27,080 nucleotides of DNA from CAZODA01 sp964578485 (lineage in GTDB: Bacteria > Bacteroidota > Bacteroidia > Bacteroidales > Marinilabiliaceae), in the NCBI GenBank assembly GCA_964578485.1, contig CAZODA010000043.1:1-27080 (forward strand), read 5' to 3'. Position numbers and translations under genes: made by a program. Within the stretch, counting starts at the first letter, position 1. Every line of letters starts with the position of its first letter. The notes beneath the pieces were generated by a model that was given only the letters and a program-made list of their open reading frames with translations, was not told the origin of the DNA and ran no database searches. This document shows, piece after piece, positions 16,552 to 24,484 of the stretch.

Positions 16552-16647
16552 ATATTTCGCCTTCATTCTTAATGTTTTGGGAAAGGAAATTGTACTTTTA
16601 CTCTATCTGCCAAGCATCTTTATGAATATTGCTGTCATTTTCATGAT

Positions 16648-17615
16648 TTGACTTAGGCTTTTTATTAATATCATTAATAGTCGAATTTTAGCGGAAACAA
16701 AAATCAATATTATGGAGCAAACATTCAGAAGCATGTCACTTTTCGAATTTCATGAGAGATTCCCAGATAAAGATAGCTGCCTATCTTATTTGTCCGATTT
16801 AAAATGGTCTGAAGGATATCAATGCTCCCAGTGCAGCCATAATCACTACTGTAGTGGTTCCGTCCCTTATTCTAGGCAGTGTACTCGTTGTAGCTATGTA
16901 GAGTCACCAACCTATGAAACAATTTTTCACAAAATTAAATTTGATTTGGTAAAGGCCTTCTGGATTGTGTTTTTTATATCAACCAACAAAAAGGGGATTA
17001 CATCCACAGAGCTGTCACGTAAGCTCAATCTAAGGCAAAAGACCTGCTGAAGTTTTAAGCGTAAGGCGATGAAAGCGATGAAGAGTTCCAAGGAATACCC
17101 TATCACTGACCATGCCGAGGTTGATGAGACCGTATTTGGCCAACAGGAAGAAGGGGTAAGAGGCAGAAAAAACGGGCAAAAGAAACTGGTGGCAGTAGCA
17201 ATAGAGAAGAAGGGCAATGGCATGAGCCGTCTCTATGCAAGAGTGATTCCCTGAGCTGATTCAGTCAGCTTAGGAGACTTTATGAAGGATCACATAGATA
17301 CAAATACAAAAGTGGTCACGGAACAATGGAATGGCTATAATCCCATGACCCGAAGTTTCCCAAATATGATTCGCATACCATCAGGTAGCAAGGGAGGAAA
17401 CTTTACTGAACTTCACCGTACAATAATGATGTTGAAAGCATGACTCAAAGGAGTACATCATTATGTGGATGACCTCCAAGACTATCTTGATGAATATTGT
17501 TATCACTTCAACCGGAGCTTCATGAAAGGAGAAATCTTTGATAATCTTATGCGACGTATGGTTATGAGCTCGCCTTATCTAATTAAAAATATTAACATCT
17601 AAATGCCTAAGTCAA
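16648..17615 (+). mobile_element. Degenerate IS1595-type insertion sequence
   Basis: The element is bounded by inverted repeats: TTGACTTAGGC at 16648-16658 and its exact complement GCCTAAGTCAA at 17605-17615, with partial matching continuing inwards. It is 968 bp, normal for IS1595. It encodes an ISXO2-like transposase interrupted by stop codons. I see no target-site duplication. Its right end lies 15 bp before the ATG of the DUF2059 gene, so the insertion replaced that gene's upstream region. Confidence 0.8.
16712..17602 (+). pseudogene. ISXO2-like transposase with three in-frame TGA
   Basis: One continuous frame of 296 codons plus stop reads as an IS1595-family transposase. It has an N-terminal zinc-ribbon (CSQCSHNHYCS, CTRCSY), an HTH-like part (GITSTELSRKLNLRQKTC), and the DDE domain with EVDETVFG as first Asp and a C-terminal YLDEYCYHFNR. 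TGA occurs in frame at 17048, 17252 and 17441; at least the first and third sit where relatives have Trp. There are no frameshifts and no other stops. The second catalytic Asp appears as Glu (VVTEQWNGY). It is non-functional under the standard code. Confidence 0.85.
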
Positions 17616-17629
17616 TAAAAAAATATAAA

Positions 17630-18079
17630 ATGAAAAAAACAGTATTTATTATTTTGTCTTTGCTGCTTTCAGCATCTTTTGTAAAAGCTCAGGATAACGA
17701 ATTTGAAAAACAAATGGCTCTAATGTTAGAACTTAACGGCTCTAAAGAAAGTTACGATATGGTTTTTGAGCAAATAGTTACCCAAATGAAATATAGCATG
17801 CCAAATGTTAGTGACGAAAACTGGGCAAAGGTAAAAGAAGATGTATTTGACAAGCAAATTACTGAACTGAATAAGAAATTAGTGCCAATTTACAAGAAGC
17901 ACTTTACACTTGATGAAATTAAAAATATAGTTGCTTTTTATCAGACCGAAACAGGCAAAAAATTAGCGCAGAAAAATGGTGTTATAGCACAGGAAAGCAT
18001 GGCAATAGGGCAACAATGGGGCATGCAATTGGGTCAAGCTATACAAAACTATATAAGCACAAAAGGCTATAACCAATAA
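17630..18079 (+). CDS. DUF2059-like secreted protein, intact copy
   Basis: A 149-residue protein with a clear signal peptide (MKKTVFIILSLLLSASFVKA, cleaved before QDNE). A mostly helical mature part follows, with FEQIVTQMKYSMP, FDKQITELNKKLVPIYKKHF and the DUF2059 hallmark TLDEIKNIVAFYQTETGKKL. The ATG at 17630 is preferred to an upstream ATG at 17603 that lies in the IS end. The same gene occurs as a start-less copy at 2900-3352 and a tail fragment at 55-160. Function unknown; small secreted DUF2059 proteins are common in Bacteroidota and Proteobacteria. Its native promoter appears to be displaced by the insertion sequence. Confidence 0.82.
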   Translation: MKKTVFIILSLLLSASFVKAQDNEFEKQMALMLELNGSKESYDMVFEQIVTQMKYSMPNVSDENWAKVKEDVFDKQITELNKKLVPIYKKHFTLDEIKNIVAFYQTETGKKLAQKNGVIAQESMAIGQQWGMQLGQAIQNYISTKGYNQ

Positions 18080-18083
18080 GTCA

Positions 18084-18311
18084 ATGAAGAAGAAATATAG
18101 ATTTTTAATTCTTTCCGGAGTCAGTTTTGTTATAGCACTTTTTGCTAATTTGATGACATTGCAATATATCAATATTGAACAGGGAACAAGCAGTAAGGCT
18201 TTATTTCTGCTATTTGAACAAATGAAAGATATATTTTCATACACATGCGCACTCTCAATCATTGCATTTATTTTTGATTGTTATATTTTAAAAAACCACA
18301 AAAAAGAATGA
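18084..18311 (+). CDS. Small two-helix membrane protein
   Basis: A 75-residue protein with a basic start (MKKKYRF), a helix at about 8-28, a polar loop (NIEQGTSSKA), a second helix at about 51-69 and a basic tail (KNHKKE). It starts five bases after the DUF2059 stop, so it is probably co-transcribed. It has no relative elsewhere in the window and no recognised family. It joins a group of small membrane genes that may give self-protection. Confidence 0.6.
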   Translation: MKKKYRFLILSGVSFVIALFANLMTLQYINIEQGTSSKALFLLFEQMKDIFSYTCALSIIAFIFDCYILKNHKKE

Positions 18312-18318
18312 GTAAATG

Positions 18319-18683
18319 GTGTGAGTTTTCTTATTGCCGGGCTAATAGTCCTCAATAATCTAAAAGACAAACTCTAATTAAATCATAATTTTTTATTATT
18401 CCGGAATCTCGAAAATTTAGTATTCTGATAAAAACATTACATTAAGCACAATGAAAAACCTTAAAAGATCTATTATGTTCCAAAACATTTTGATTGCTTT
18501 TTTAATTGTTTTTGCATTAATTAATTTAGCCATCATTATTGTAAATCCATCCAACATAAGGTCGTATGGTTGGATTTTTGTTTCAACATGTTTTATAATT
18601 AGTAATCTAATTAATAGAAAAGAAAATATAAAGAAATTACGTAATAAATGATTTTTTAACAACAGTAAAACAAATAACAAGTG
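18319..18683 (+). repeat. Direct repeat block B, copy 2
   Basis: Near-identical to 701-1065. It begins with the last ~60 bp of the four-helix membrane gene (dead here, ending at the stop near 18377) and contains the complete 66-residue membrane gene. Confidence 0.85.
18451..18651 (+). CDS. Small two-helix membrane protein (copy 2)
   Basis: The same 66-residue protein as at 833-1033, differing only in the last residue (Lys for Asn). Near-perfect DNA conservation in an otherwise decaying region means a recent duplication or continued selection. Function unknown; immunity-like size and topology. Confidence 0.68.
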   Translation: MKNLKRSIMFQNILIAFLIVFALINLAIIIVNPSNIRSYGWIFVSTCFIISNLINRKENIKKLRNK

Positions 18684-18711
18684 GAATAAAAAACCAATTA
18701 TTACCGATTAA

Positions 18712-18772
18712 CAATGAAATGATCGTTATGCCGAATCATCTTCATTATATAATTTTAAATATTACAAAATAA
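18712..18772 (+). pseudogene. RAYT transposase remnant (HUH segment)
   Basis: The frame reads NEMIVMPNHLHYIILNITK, matching the HUH region of the RAYT gene at 26742-27065. Nothing else of the gene is present. It lies between repeat block B and the signal peptidase gene. Confidence 0.75.
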
Positions 18773-18776
18773 ACAA

Positions 18777-19925
18777 ATGAAAAAAACCGTTTACCTAATC
18801 TTATTTTTGACCGTTCTCCTCCACCTTATTTTTGGTTTATGGTGGTTAGCAATTAGCTGGGGCATAGTTTGGTTAGTTGTTTGGTTGTATTATACTCCTA
18901 TAAAAGTAATAGCCAAATTTCGAAAAATCACCTTCTTAGTTTATCCTTTGATGTTAATCGGAGCTATTTTACTTGCCATCATTTTAAAAACTCTATTTTT
19001 TGGCATTTATAAAATTCCTTCCGGTTCTATGGAAAAAACCATTGTTCCAGGCGATATTGTATGGGTAAACAATCTTCGTTATGGGCCGCGTCTGCCCTAC
19101 TCTCCCTACGAGATCTCCTGGATAAATGGTCTTGTATGGCTTTTGGAAGGGAAGAATGCCGATCTTGAAAAAAAATGGTGGAAGTACAAAAGACTAAAAG
19201 GTTATTCTTCACCAAAAAGAGGCGACATAGCGGTTTTTAATCATCCTTTTAGCAATAACATATATATAAAACGCATTGCTGCACTCCCCGGTGACACCTT
19301 GCAAATTTCTGATGGCATACTTTACATTAATGGAAGGGAGCAAAACAGACCGGAAAACTCATTATATTATTCAAAAGTCACATTTAAAAACTCCGATGAA
19401 GCTGTAAAAATACTTGACAGTATGAAAATAAGCATGAGCCTGAATACAAAAAATGTTGACAGCATATTTTATACCGGCAACATTCTTTCAGAGGATTTCG
19501 TGAATTTAAAATCACATCCTAAAGTAACAGATGCTTCTTATGGTCCATTATTCCACGATACAACAATAGTTGTTTATCCATATACAGCAAGTCTTAACTG
19601 GAATATTAATAATTATGGTCCGTATATTTTACCCTATAAAGGTATGGTAGTAAAAAAGACTAGCGACAATCTACATGTTTTCGGGCAATTAATTAATCAT
19701 GAATCGCAATTTAGACCGGAAGCGGAAAGAGATAGTTGCGGACATTTCACCTTCTATAATGATTATTACTTTATGTTGGGCGATAATTTTCACGACAGTG
19801 AAGATTCGCGTTATTTTGGACCTGTACGTGAAGAATTTTTAATTGGAAAGGCTTCATTTATTATTTATTCTAAATCATCAAAATTTTTATTCCCTTTTAA
19901 AAAATTCAAAAGACTCAAATCATAA
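18777..19925 (+). CDS. lepB: Signal peptidase I (intact)
   Basis: Type I signal peptidase, 382 residues, anchored by N-terminal helices (about 5-40 and 52-75). Catalytic Ser84 is in PSGSM, Lys165 in YIKRIAALPGD, and box E is MLGDNFHDSEDSRYFG. A long insertion between the Lys box and box E is typical of Bacteroidota homologues. It cleaves signal peptides of exported proteins at the outer face of the inner membrane. It is followed after 26 bp by an 886-residue lipoprotein gene, the same pairing as the truncated copy at 13255-13868. A peptidase inside this locus may be dedicated to the peptide precursors, since a housekeeping copy would be expected elsewhere; that is inference. Confidence 0.9.
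   Translation: MKKTVYLILFLTVLLHLIFGLWWLAISWGIVWLVVWLYYTPIKVIAKFRKITFLVYPLMLIGAILLAIILKTLFFGIYKIPSGSMEKTIVPGDIVWVNNLRYGPRLPYSPYEISWINGLVWLLEGKNADLEKKWWKYKRLKGYSSPKRGDIAVFNHPFSNNIYIKRIAALPGDTLQISDGILYINGREQNRPENSLYYSKVTFKNSDEAVKILDSMKISMSLNTKNVDSIFYTGNILSEDFVNLKSHPKVTDASYGPLFHDTTIVVYPYTASLNWNINNYGPYILPYKGMVVKKTSDNLHVFGQLINHESQFRPEAERDSCGHFTFYNDYYFMLGDNFHDSEDSRYFGPVREEFLIGKASFIIYSKSSKFLFPFKKFKRLKS
19706..19853 (+). repeat. Box E conversion tract, copy 2
   Basis: Partner of 13652-13799, with 146 of 148 positions the same. It covers the region coding for box E of signal peptidase I. Confidence 0.8.
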
Positions 19926-19951
19926 TCCATAATCTAAAAGCCCCCTCAGCA

Positions 19952-22612
19952 ATGAAAACATTTACAAAACAAAGAAAAATTTTTAAAAAACACAGTCTGA
20001 TAATTATTTTTGCACTTATTGCATCTTGCAAGTTAGCAAATTACGACTCTCAGGCTTTATTTAAAATACAAGAAAAAAATAATGATTTAATAATATTGAA
20101 TAAATGGGAAGTCTTAGGTCCCTTTAATTCAGATGGTTCTGATGACATTTTAGATATAGATTATTTCAAACAATACGGATTTAAGGAAGGCGATATTACT
20201 TTCTCTGAGTATATAAATCTAAAAATCGATTCCAATGATCATGATTCAATCAATACAGTAAACCTTTTGAAAAAAGAGTTTTGGCATACGGATAACACAA
20301 TTTCGGATGTAAAAAAATTCTTCTCAATTGAAGATGAGCAATACCGTGGAACTGCTTATTTTGGATGTTCAATTGATTGTGATAATGAAATTGAAACCTA
20401 CCTGCATTTTTCAAGCAGTACAAGTGACAAAATATGGCTTAACAACGAACTTGTTTCCACTGCCAATCACATTAAAAAAATAGTAAGTTATCAGCACTTT
20501 GTTCCCATAAAATTAAAAAAGGGAGCTAATTTTCTTTTAGTAAAAACATCTCAAAATCGGGATGCCTGGAATATCTACGCACGACTTGAAAAATTCTCTC
20601 AGTATGCTTTAGAAAGGCAGCTGAACCAACGCAATCAATGTGTTCTACAAGATCATGTTTTTAATGGTGATTCTATAAGACTCAACAGCCAAACTCCTGC
20701 CTACAATGGAGTGCTAACAGTTTATGACAATTCATGGCAACCTGTACTAAAGGATGAGGTTTCATACAACCAAGAATGGAAAGCAAATTTTTCAACACAG
20801 CCAAAGGGCTTGTATCATGCAAAGTATAAAGTTGATGAAGCCACTGTTTCTCATGATTTTTTTAAAGGTGATTTACACGACTCCATAAAAACAATTATTA
20901 ACTGTATTCAAGAAATTAAAGTTTCTGAAGCCATAAAAAGCAATATTGATGCTGCTGTATTCAGATATAATTATTTAGAAGAAACCTCTTATCCTACAAA
21001 CAAGGAATTTGTTTCCCTTTTTATTCAGCTGCACAATATTTTCATTCATTTAAAAAAATCTGACAATCCCTTCAACCACACTCCCGGATGGCATATAAGA
21101 TCTTATATGTCAGATATTGATGATAGCCGGCAATATTATATTTTACATATACCAACTACTTACAAAAAGAACACTGCATTACCATGTGCAATAATTGCAC
21201 CGGTAATTATAGGCACAAAACTCCCTTATCTTGAAAGCTTCAGATTAGGTAACATATTTTTAATTAATCACTTACAGAGTCTTGCCGAAAAACATAATAT
21301 TATAATTATTCAGCCGGGATCACGTCGCTTTCAAGATCCAAATTTTAATAATATTGAAGAAACTGAATTATGCAATATTATTTATGATGTTAAAAAAGAC
21401 TATTCAATAGATCACAGGCAACTCTATTTATTAGGCGCTTGTGGTAGTGCCCAGGATGCGTTAAAAGCAGCAACGCAGTATCCTCATAAATATGCAGCAA
21501 TAGGACTTATTGCAGCTGAGATTATTTATCCGAATGAAGCTCAAGAATCGGTAATACCATATCTAAAAAACATAACAAATTTACCCATTTATGTCACACA
21601 CAGCTCACTTGACACAAACACTCCCGTTCTAAGGAGCAGATTGTTGGCAAAAATGGCAAAACAAGAAGCTTTTAAAAATTTCAAGTATGTAGAATTACCC
21701 AACGAATTTCCTTTATATTATTCAGATGATTTTTTTGATGCTGCTCTCGAGTTCTGCCTGCAATATAAAAGAAACGACAGCCCTAATGAAATATATTTCT
21801 CTACAAGTAACATACATTATAACAAATCATTTTGGATAACTTTAACAGAAATAGAACAAGAACAAACAGCTGAGATCCACGCAAAATTAAACAAATCAAA
21901 CAGGCTTAAAATCACAAAAAAGAATATATTAAACTACAAGATTGATTTCAACCAATTAGATTTCAACAAAGACAAAAGACTTAAGGTCAAAGATAATGGC
22001 AAATTAATTTTTCATGATTTTATTCGAACTGATGAAATATACTTTGGTGATAAAGCTTCGGATCTTATAAAAAGCCCTGAGATTGCAGGTCCCTTGAGTC
22101 ATCTTTTTTCCCAAAGATTTATTGTTGTTAAAGGCAGTACGGGCACTAAGGCCGAAAGCTCAGTAATTGATTCCGTAGCAAACATCTTAAATGATTTATG
22201 GTACGAAAGATACTATGCAAATTTCATCGTGAAAAATGATTTTGAAATCACAGAAGACGACCACAGAAATGCCAACTTATTATTATTAGGAAATTATCAA
22301 TCGAATTTTCTTCTTAAGGAAATGGAAAACAAATTACCATTGGCAATTTCAGAAAAAGAAATTAATATTTTTGAAAAGACCATAGAGGGCACTGGGCTAA
22401 GCTTTTATTTGATTTATCCCAATCCTTTTAATCAGAAGAAATATGTTGGAATAATTGGATATAACGACATTGCAAAACTCTCCCTCGGTGCAGAAACAAA
22501 CGAATTAGACGACATTTCAAATTATGGTTGGTTTGATTACAAAATTTGGAAGAATAATTACGAAACCTTAGAATCCGGTTATTTCAATAGCAAATGGAAA
22601 ATTAATGAGTAA
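19952..22612 (+). CDS. Alpha/beta-hydrolase-like lipoprotein (no His), 2
   Basis: An 886-residue paralogue of the protein at 13891-16551, with the same length and order: lipobox LIASC (Cys26), GPF-containing beta-sandwich (LNKWEVLGPFNS; KIWLNNELV; KLKKGANFLLVKTSQN), linker, alpha/beta-hydrolase core, and C-terminal part with NLLLLGNYQSN and LIYPNPF. The nucleophile elbow is LYLLGACGSAQDA, so Cys497 again occupies the Ser position. The Asp is kept (HSSLDTN), but the residue aligned with His582 of the first protein is Tyr589 (FPLYYS). It may therefore be catalytically weak or a binding protein. It is paired with the intact signal peptidase. The coding style is more AT-rich than in copy 1. Confidence 0.78.
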   Translation: MKTFTKQRKIFKKHSLIIIFALIASCKLANYDSQALFKIQEKNNDLIILNKWEVLGPFNSDGSDDILDIDYFKQYGFKEGDITFSEYINLKIDSNDHDSINTVNLLKKEFWHTDNTISDVKKFFSIEDEQYRGTAYFGCSIDCDNEIETYLHFSSSTSDKIWLNNELVSTANHIKKIVSYQHFVPIKLKKGANFLLVKTSQNRDAWNIYARLEKFSQYALERQLNQRNQCVLQDHVFNGDSIRLNSQTPAYNGVLTVYDNSWQPVLKDEVSYNQEWKANFSTQPKGLYHAKYKVDEATVSHDFFKGDLHDSIKTIINCIQEIKVSEAIKSNIDAAVFRYNYLEETSYPTNKEFVSLFIQLHNIFIHLKKSDNPFNHTPGWHIRSYMSDIDDSRQYYILHIPTTYKKNTALPCAIIAPVIIGTKLPYLESFRLGNIFLINHLQSLAEKHNIIIIQPGSRRFQDPNFNNIEETELCNIIYDVKKDYSIDHRQLYLLGACGSAQDALKAATQYPHKYAAIGLIAAEIIYPNEAQESVIPYLKNITNLPIYVTHSSLDTNTPVLRSRLLAKMAKQEAFKNFKYVELPNEFPLYYSDDFFDAALEFCLQYKRNDSPNEIYFSTSNIHYNKSFWITLTEIEQEQTAEIHAKLNKSNRLKITKKNILNYKIDFNQLDFNKDKRLKVKDNGKLIFHDFIRTDEIYFGDKASDLIKSPEIAGPLSHLFSQRFIVVKGSTGTKAESSVIDSVANILNDLWYERYYANFIVKNDFEITEDDHRNANLLLLGNYQSNFLLKEMENKLPLAISEKEINIFEKTIEGTGLSFYLIYPNPFNQKKYVGIIGYNDIAKLSLGAETNELDDISNYGWFDYKIWKNNYETLESGYFNSKWKINE

Positions 22613-22639
22613 TTTTAAAAACCGTTAAAAATAATTTTT

Positions 22640-22785
22640 GTATAATTGAAAATATTACAAACGCAACATCAATTTCGGACGACCACGTAGGGGCGCCCCT
22701 ACGTGGTCGTCCGAAATTGAATGTGAAATATAATGCCACAATTGGCGAGGTAATTCATTGGTTTAAAACCATGTCAATAAAATCA
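22640..22785 (+). pseudogene. RAYT transposase remnant with embedded REP
   Basis: One frame continues from IENITNATS through SDDHVGAPLRGRPK to ATIGEVIHWFKTMS. This corresponds to the middle and C-terminal part of RAYT transposases (HWFKTM is a family hallmark). The start and the catalytic-Tyr helix are missing. A perfect palindrome forms part of the coding frame. Confidence 0.78.
22669..22720. repeat. Perfect 52-bp palindrome (REP-like)
   Basis: Every base from 22669 to 22694 pairs with its mirror from 22695 to 22720. The core is GC-rich (CGTAGGGGCGCCCCTACG) within an AT-rich region. It has the look of a REP element, the sequences mobilised by RAYT proteins. One arm of it (TTCGGACGACCACGTAG) also occurs at 27025-27041 inside the other RAYT copy. 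Confidence 0.85.
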
Positions 22786-23188
22786 ATCAATTTACAGGAT
22801 TCAATCTACTTAATATGAGCTCAAAACACTATAATTTCATATTTACAGTTGCATCAATTATTCCAATAGTAATAATTGCAATCATGATTATCACAATTGA
22901 ACCATCTATTCTGTTAACATACAGAATAGCTATAGGTTTAATGCTAATTACATTTAGTACAATTTCTCTAGTTTTCTTGTGTCTTCTTAAAAGAAACAAA
23001 TGTAAAGAACATCTTGCTATGACAAATTCAGCATTAAAACGAAAAACGATATTATTCTTAATTATTGTTGGATTATCGATTATCTCTACGGTGTTTTCAG
23101 TGATAATGTCTATAACCCGGTCTTTTAAAGAGTATTTGCCAATTTTAATATCAAGTGTGAGTTTGCTTATTGCCGGGCTAATAGTCCT
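22786..23188 (+). repeat. Direct repeat block A, copy 2
   Basis: Reads as identical to 332-734. It is preceded directly by the RAYT remnant. Confidence 0.85.
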
Positions 23189-23225
23189 ATATAATCAAAA
23201 TAAAAAATATTATGAGAAAAATTAA
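22815..23225 (+). CDS. Small four-helix membrane protein (copy 2)
   Basis: A 136-residue protein identical to the one at 361-759 through about residue 125 (AGLIVL), then with a different tail (YNQNKKYYEKN). The swap occurs exactly where repeat block A ends, so one of the two C-termini was created by recombination. The stop overlaps the next gene's start (23212) by 14 bp, suggesting coupling. Function unknown. Confidence 0.7.
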   Translation: MSSKHYNFIFTVASIIPIVIIAIMIITIEPSILLTYRIAIGLMLITFSTISLVFLCLLKRNKCKEHLAMTNSALKRKTILFLIIVGLSIISTVFSVIMSITRSFKEYLPILISSVSLLIAGLIVLYNQNKKYYEKN

Positions 23226-23802
23226 ACTAAAACTTGCATTACCTATGTTGCCTTTAGCACTTATCACATTAGTTGCTATTAATTGGGTAATATTTGGCAA
23301 TCTGAATGAGACTATTGCTTTAATAATTATACTTTCTTGTATGATAGGATTTGCAATTAGTATGTATAGGTTTAAAAGTAAGACCGATAAATTAGAATTA
23401 AGAAAAACATTTAATATAGAGGGTGATAAACAGCAAAAAGTGAAAAAAATATTTCGTTTTTTACTTTTTGCTGCATTTTTAGTTTGTCTTTCTATATCAT
23501 ATATATATGAAATAAACTTTACGTTAATTTCAAGTATTATATTCTTTTTTCTATTTTTAAACATCGGCATTCTTCAAAATAAAGTGTTGGTTGTTGATTA
23601 TAAAGGAATTCGCATCCCATTAAGATGGAACTGGAAATGGTCGAAAGTTAAATCCTACAAGTTTAACAAAACTACAAATATCTTCAGCATCGAAAACACA
23701 GATGGGAAAATTAAGCAATTGGCAGGTATTGATAAAGAAAAATTTGAGGCTATTGAAATTTTGATGAGAAAGTATCAAATTATGCACAATGATAACGGTT
23801 AA
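23212..23802 (+). CDS. Membrane protein with soluble PH-like C-terminus
   Basis: A 196-residue unrecognised protein. Helices lie at about residues 7-25, 28-46, 78-94 and 99-117, with a charged stretch (KSKTDKLELRKTF) between the second and third. The C-terminal domain begins LVVDYKGIRIPLRWNWKWSKVKSYKF and ends in a helix (KEKFEAIEILMRKYQ). This strand-rich module plus final helix recalls DUF5673/PH-like membrane proteins and parallels the PH-like gene at 10588. Possible membrane-protection role; only a moderate guess. Confidence 0.6.
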   Translation: MRKIKLKLALPMLPLALITLVAINWVIFGNLNETIALIIILSCMIGFAISMYRFKSKTDKLELRKTFNIEGDKQQKVKKIFRFLLFAAFLVCLSISYIYEINFTLISSIIFFFLFLNIGILQNKVLVVDYKGIRIPLRWNWKWSKVKSYKFNKTTNIFSIENTDGKIKQLAGIDKEKFEAIEILMRKYQIMHNDNG

Positions 23803-23840
23803 CAATTCCTTTCATAAGACAATAAATTTGAAATATACGT

Positions 23841-24227
23841 ATGAAGATCTTTGTAAATATTATATTATGAGTAGTTTCAGCAATAATTCTAGTAATTGGT
23901 TATGGGCTTTCTAACATCAGTTTGAGTGATGAAGTTCTTAATTATTGTGGAGCAACCTTAATGGTAATTGGTGTTTTCTTATTTGGAGTTTTTCTTTTAG
24001 AAATCAAAGAGAGACCAATCAACCTAAAGAACAAGTCATTGTTTTATTTTGTCTGTGCTGTTGGATTTATATTTGCAATAATTACCAATGCTGTTAAAAT
24101 CGTTAGGTCTGATTTTTTATTTAAAGAAAATATCCTAAGTTATTTGATTGTAGTGTTGTATTTGAGCTTGACCTACTATTGCGTTAGAGAGGCTTATCGG
24201 ATTATTCGTCAAAACAGAAATAATTAA
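23841..24227 (+). pseudogene. Membrane protein gene with early in-frame TGA
   Basis: From the ATG at 23841 the frame reads MKIFVNIIL, then TGA at 23868, then VVSAIILVIGYGLSNISLSDEV and on to the stop at 24227. The post-stop part supplies the rest of a normal first helix, so the gene seems broken by one nonsense codon. The remaining 101 codons (possible TTG start at 23922) code for about three membrane helices. A TAAATTTG promoter-like box lies at 23823-23830, but it has no good -33 partner and is only 10 bp before the ATG. Family unknown. Confidence 0.6.
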
Positions 24228-24289
24228 AACAATTTGATTATTTCTGTTGAAATCCGTTCTAATAATAGGGGTCTAACCAGTTAATAACC

Positions 24290-24442
24290 ATGAAAACAAA
24301 AAAATATTTCTTTTTGTTATTGAGTATTATAACTGTAGTATTGCTTTTTATCAAGCAACCTACTGAGCGCCAAAAAGGATTGCTCATTGTTATTCCCTTA
24401 TTAGTGATTATACTTTGGTTTCTTCTACGCAAATCAAAGTAG
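24290..24442 (+). CDS. 50-residue two-helix membrane peptide
   Basis: ATG at 24290, 50 codons, TAG at 24440-24442. The protein has a basic start (MKTKKY), helix FFLLLSIITVVLLF, polar loop KQPTERQKG, second helix LLIVIPLLVIILWFLL and basic end RKSK. No family is recognised. It precedes the ABC permease gene by 42 bp and adds to the series of two-helix proteins in this locus. Confidence 0.5.
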   Translation: MKTKKYFFLLLSIITVVLLFIKQPTERQKGLLIVIPLLVIILWFLLRKSK

Positions 24443-24484
24443 CAATCAACCGTTCCGTTATACTATAAGTCATTATTATTCACT

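Noticed and set aside
16712..17602. General TGA reassignment (TGA read as Trp) in this genome
   Set aside because: Several good genes end in TGA at conserved C-termini (for example the TolC-like gene and the first 886-residue lipoprotein) and Trp is coded by TGG throughout.
22613..22660. Terminator after the second lipoprotein gene
   Set aside because: Only a weak AT-only pairing (AAAATTA/TAATTTT) around the stop codon was found, which is not convincing. The strong palindrome further on is better explained as a REP-like element in a RAYT frame.
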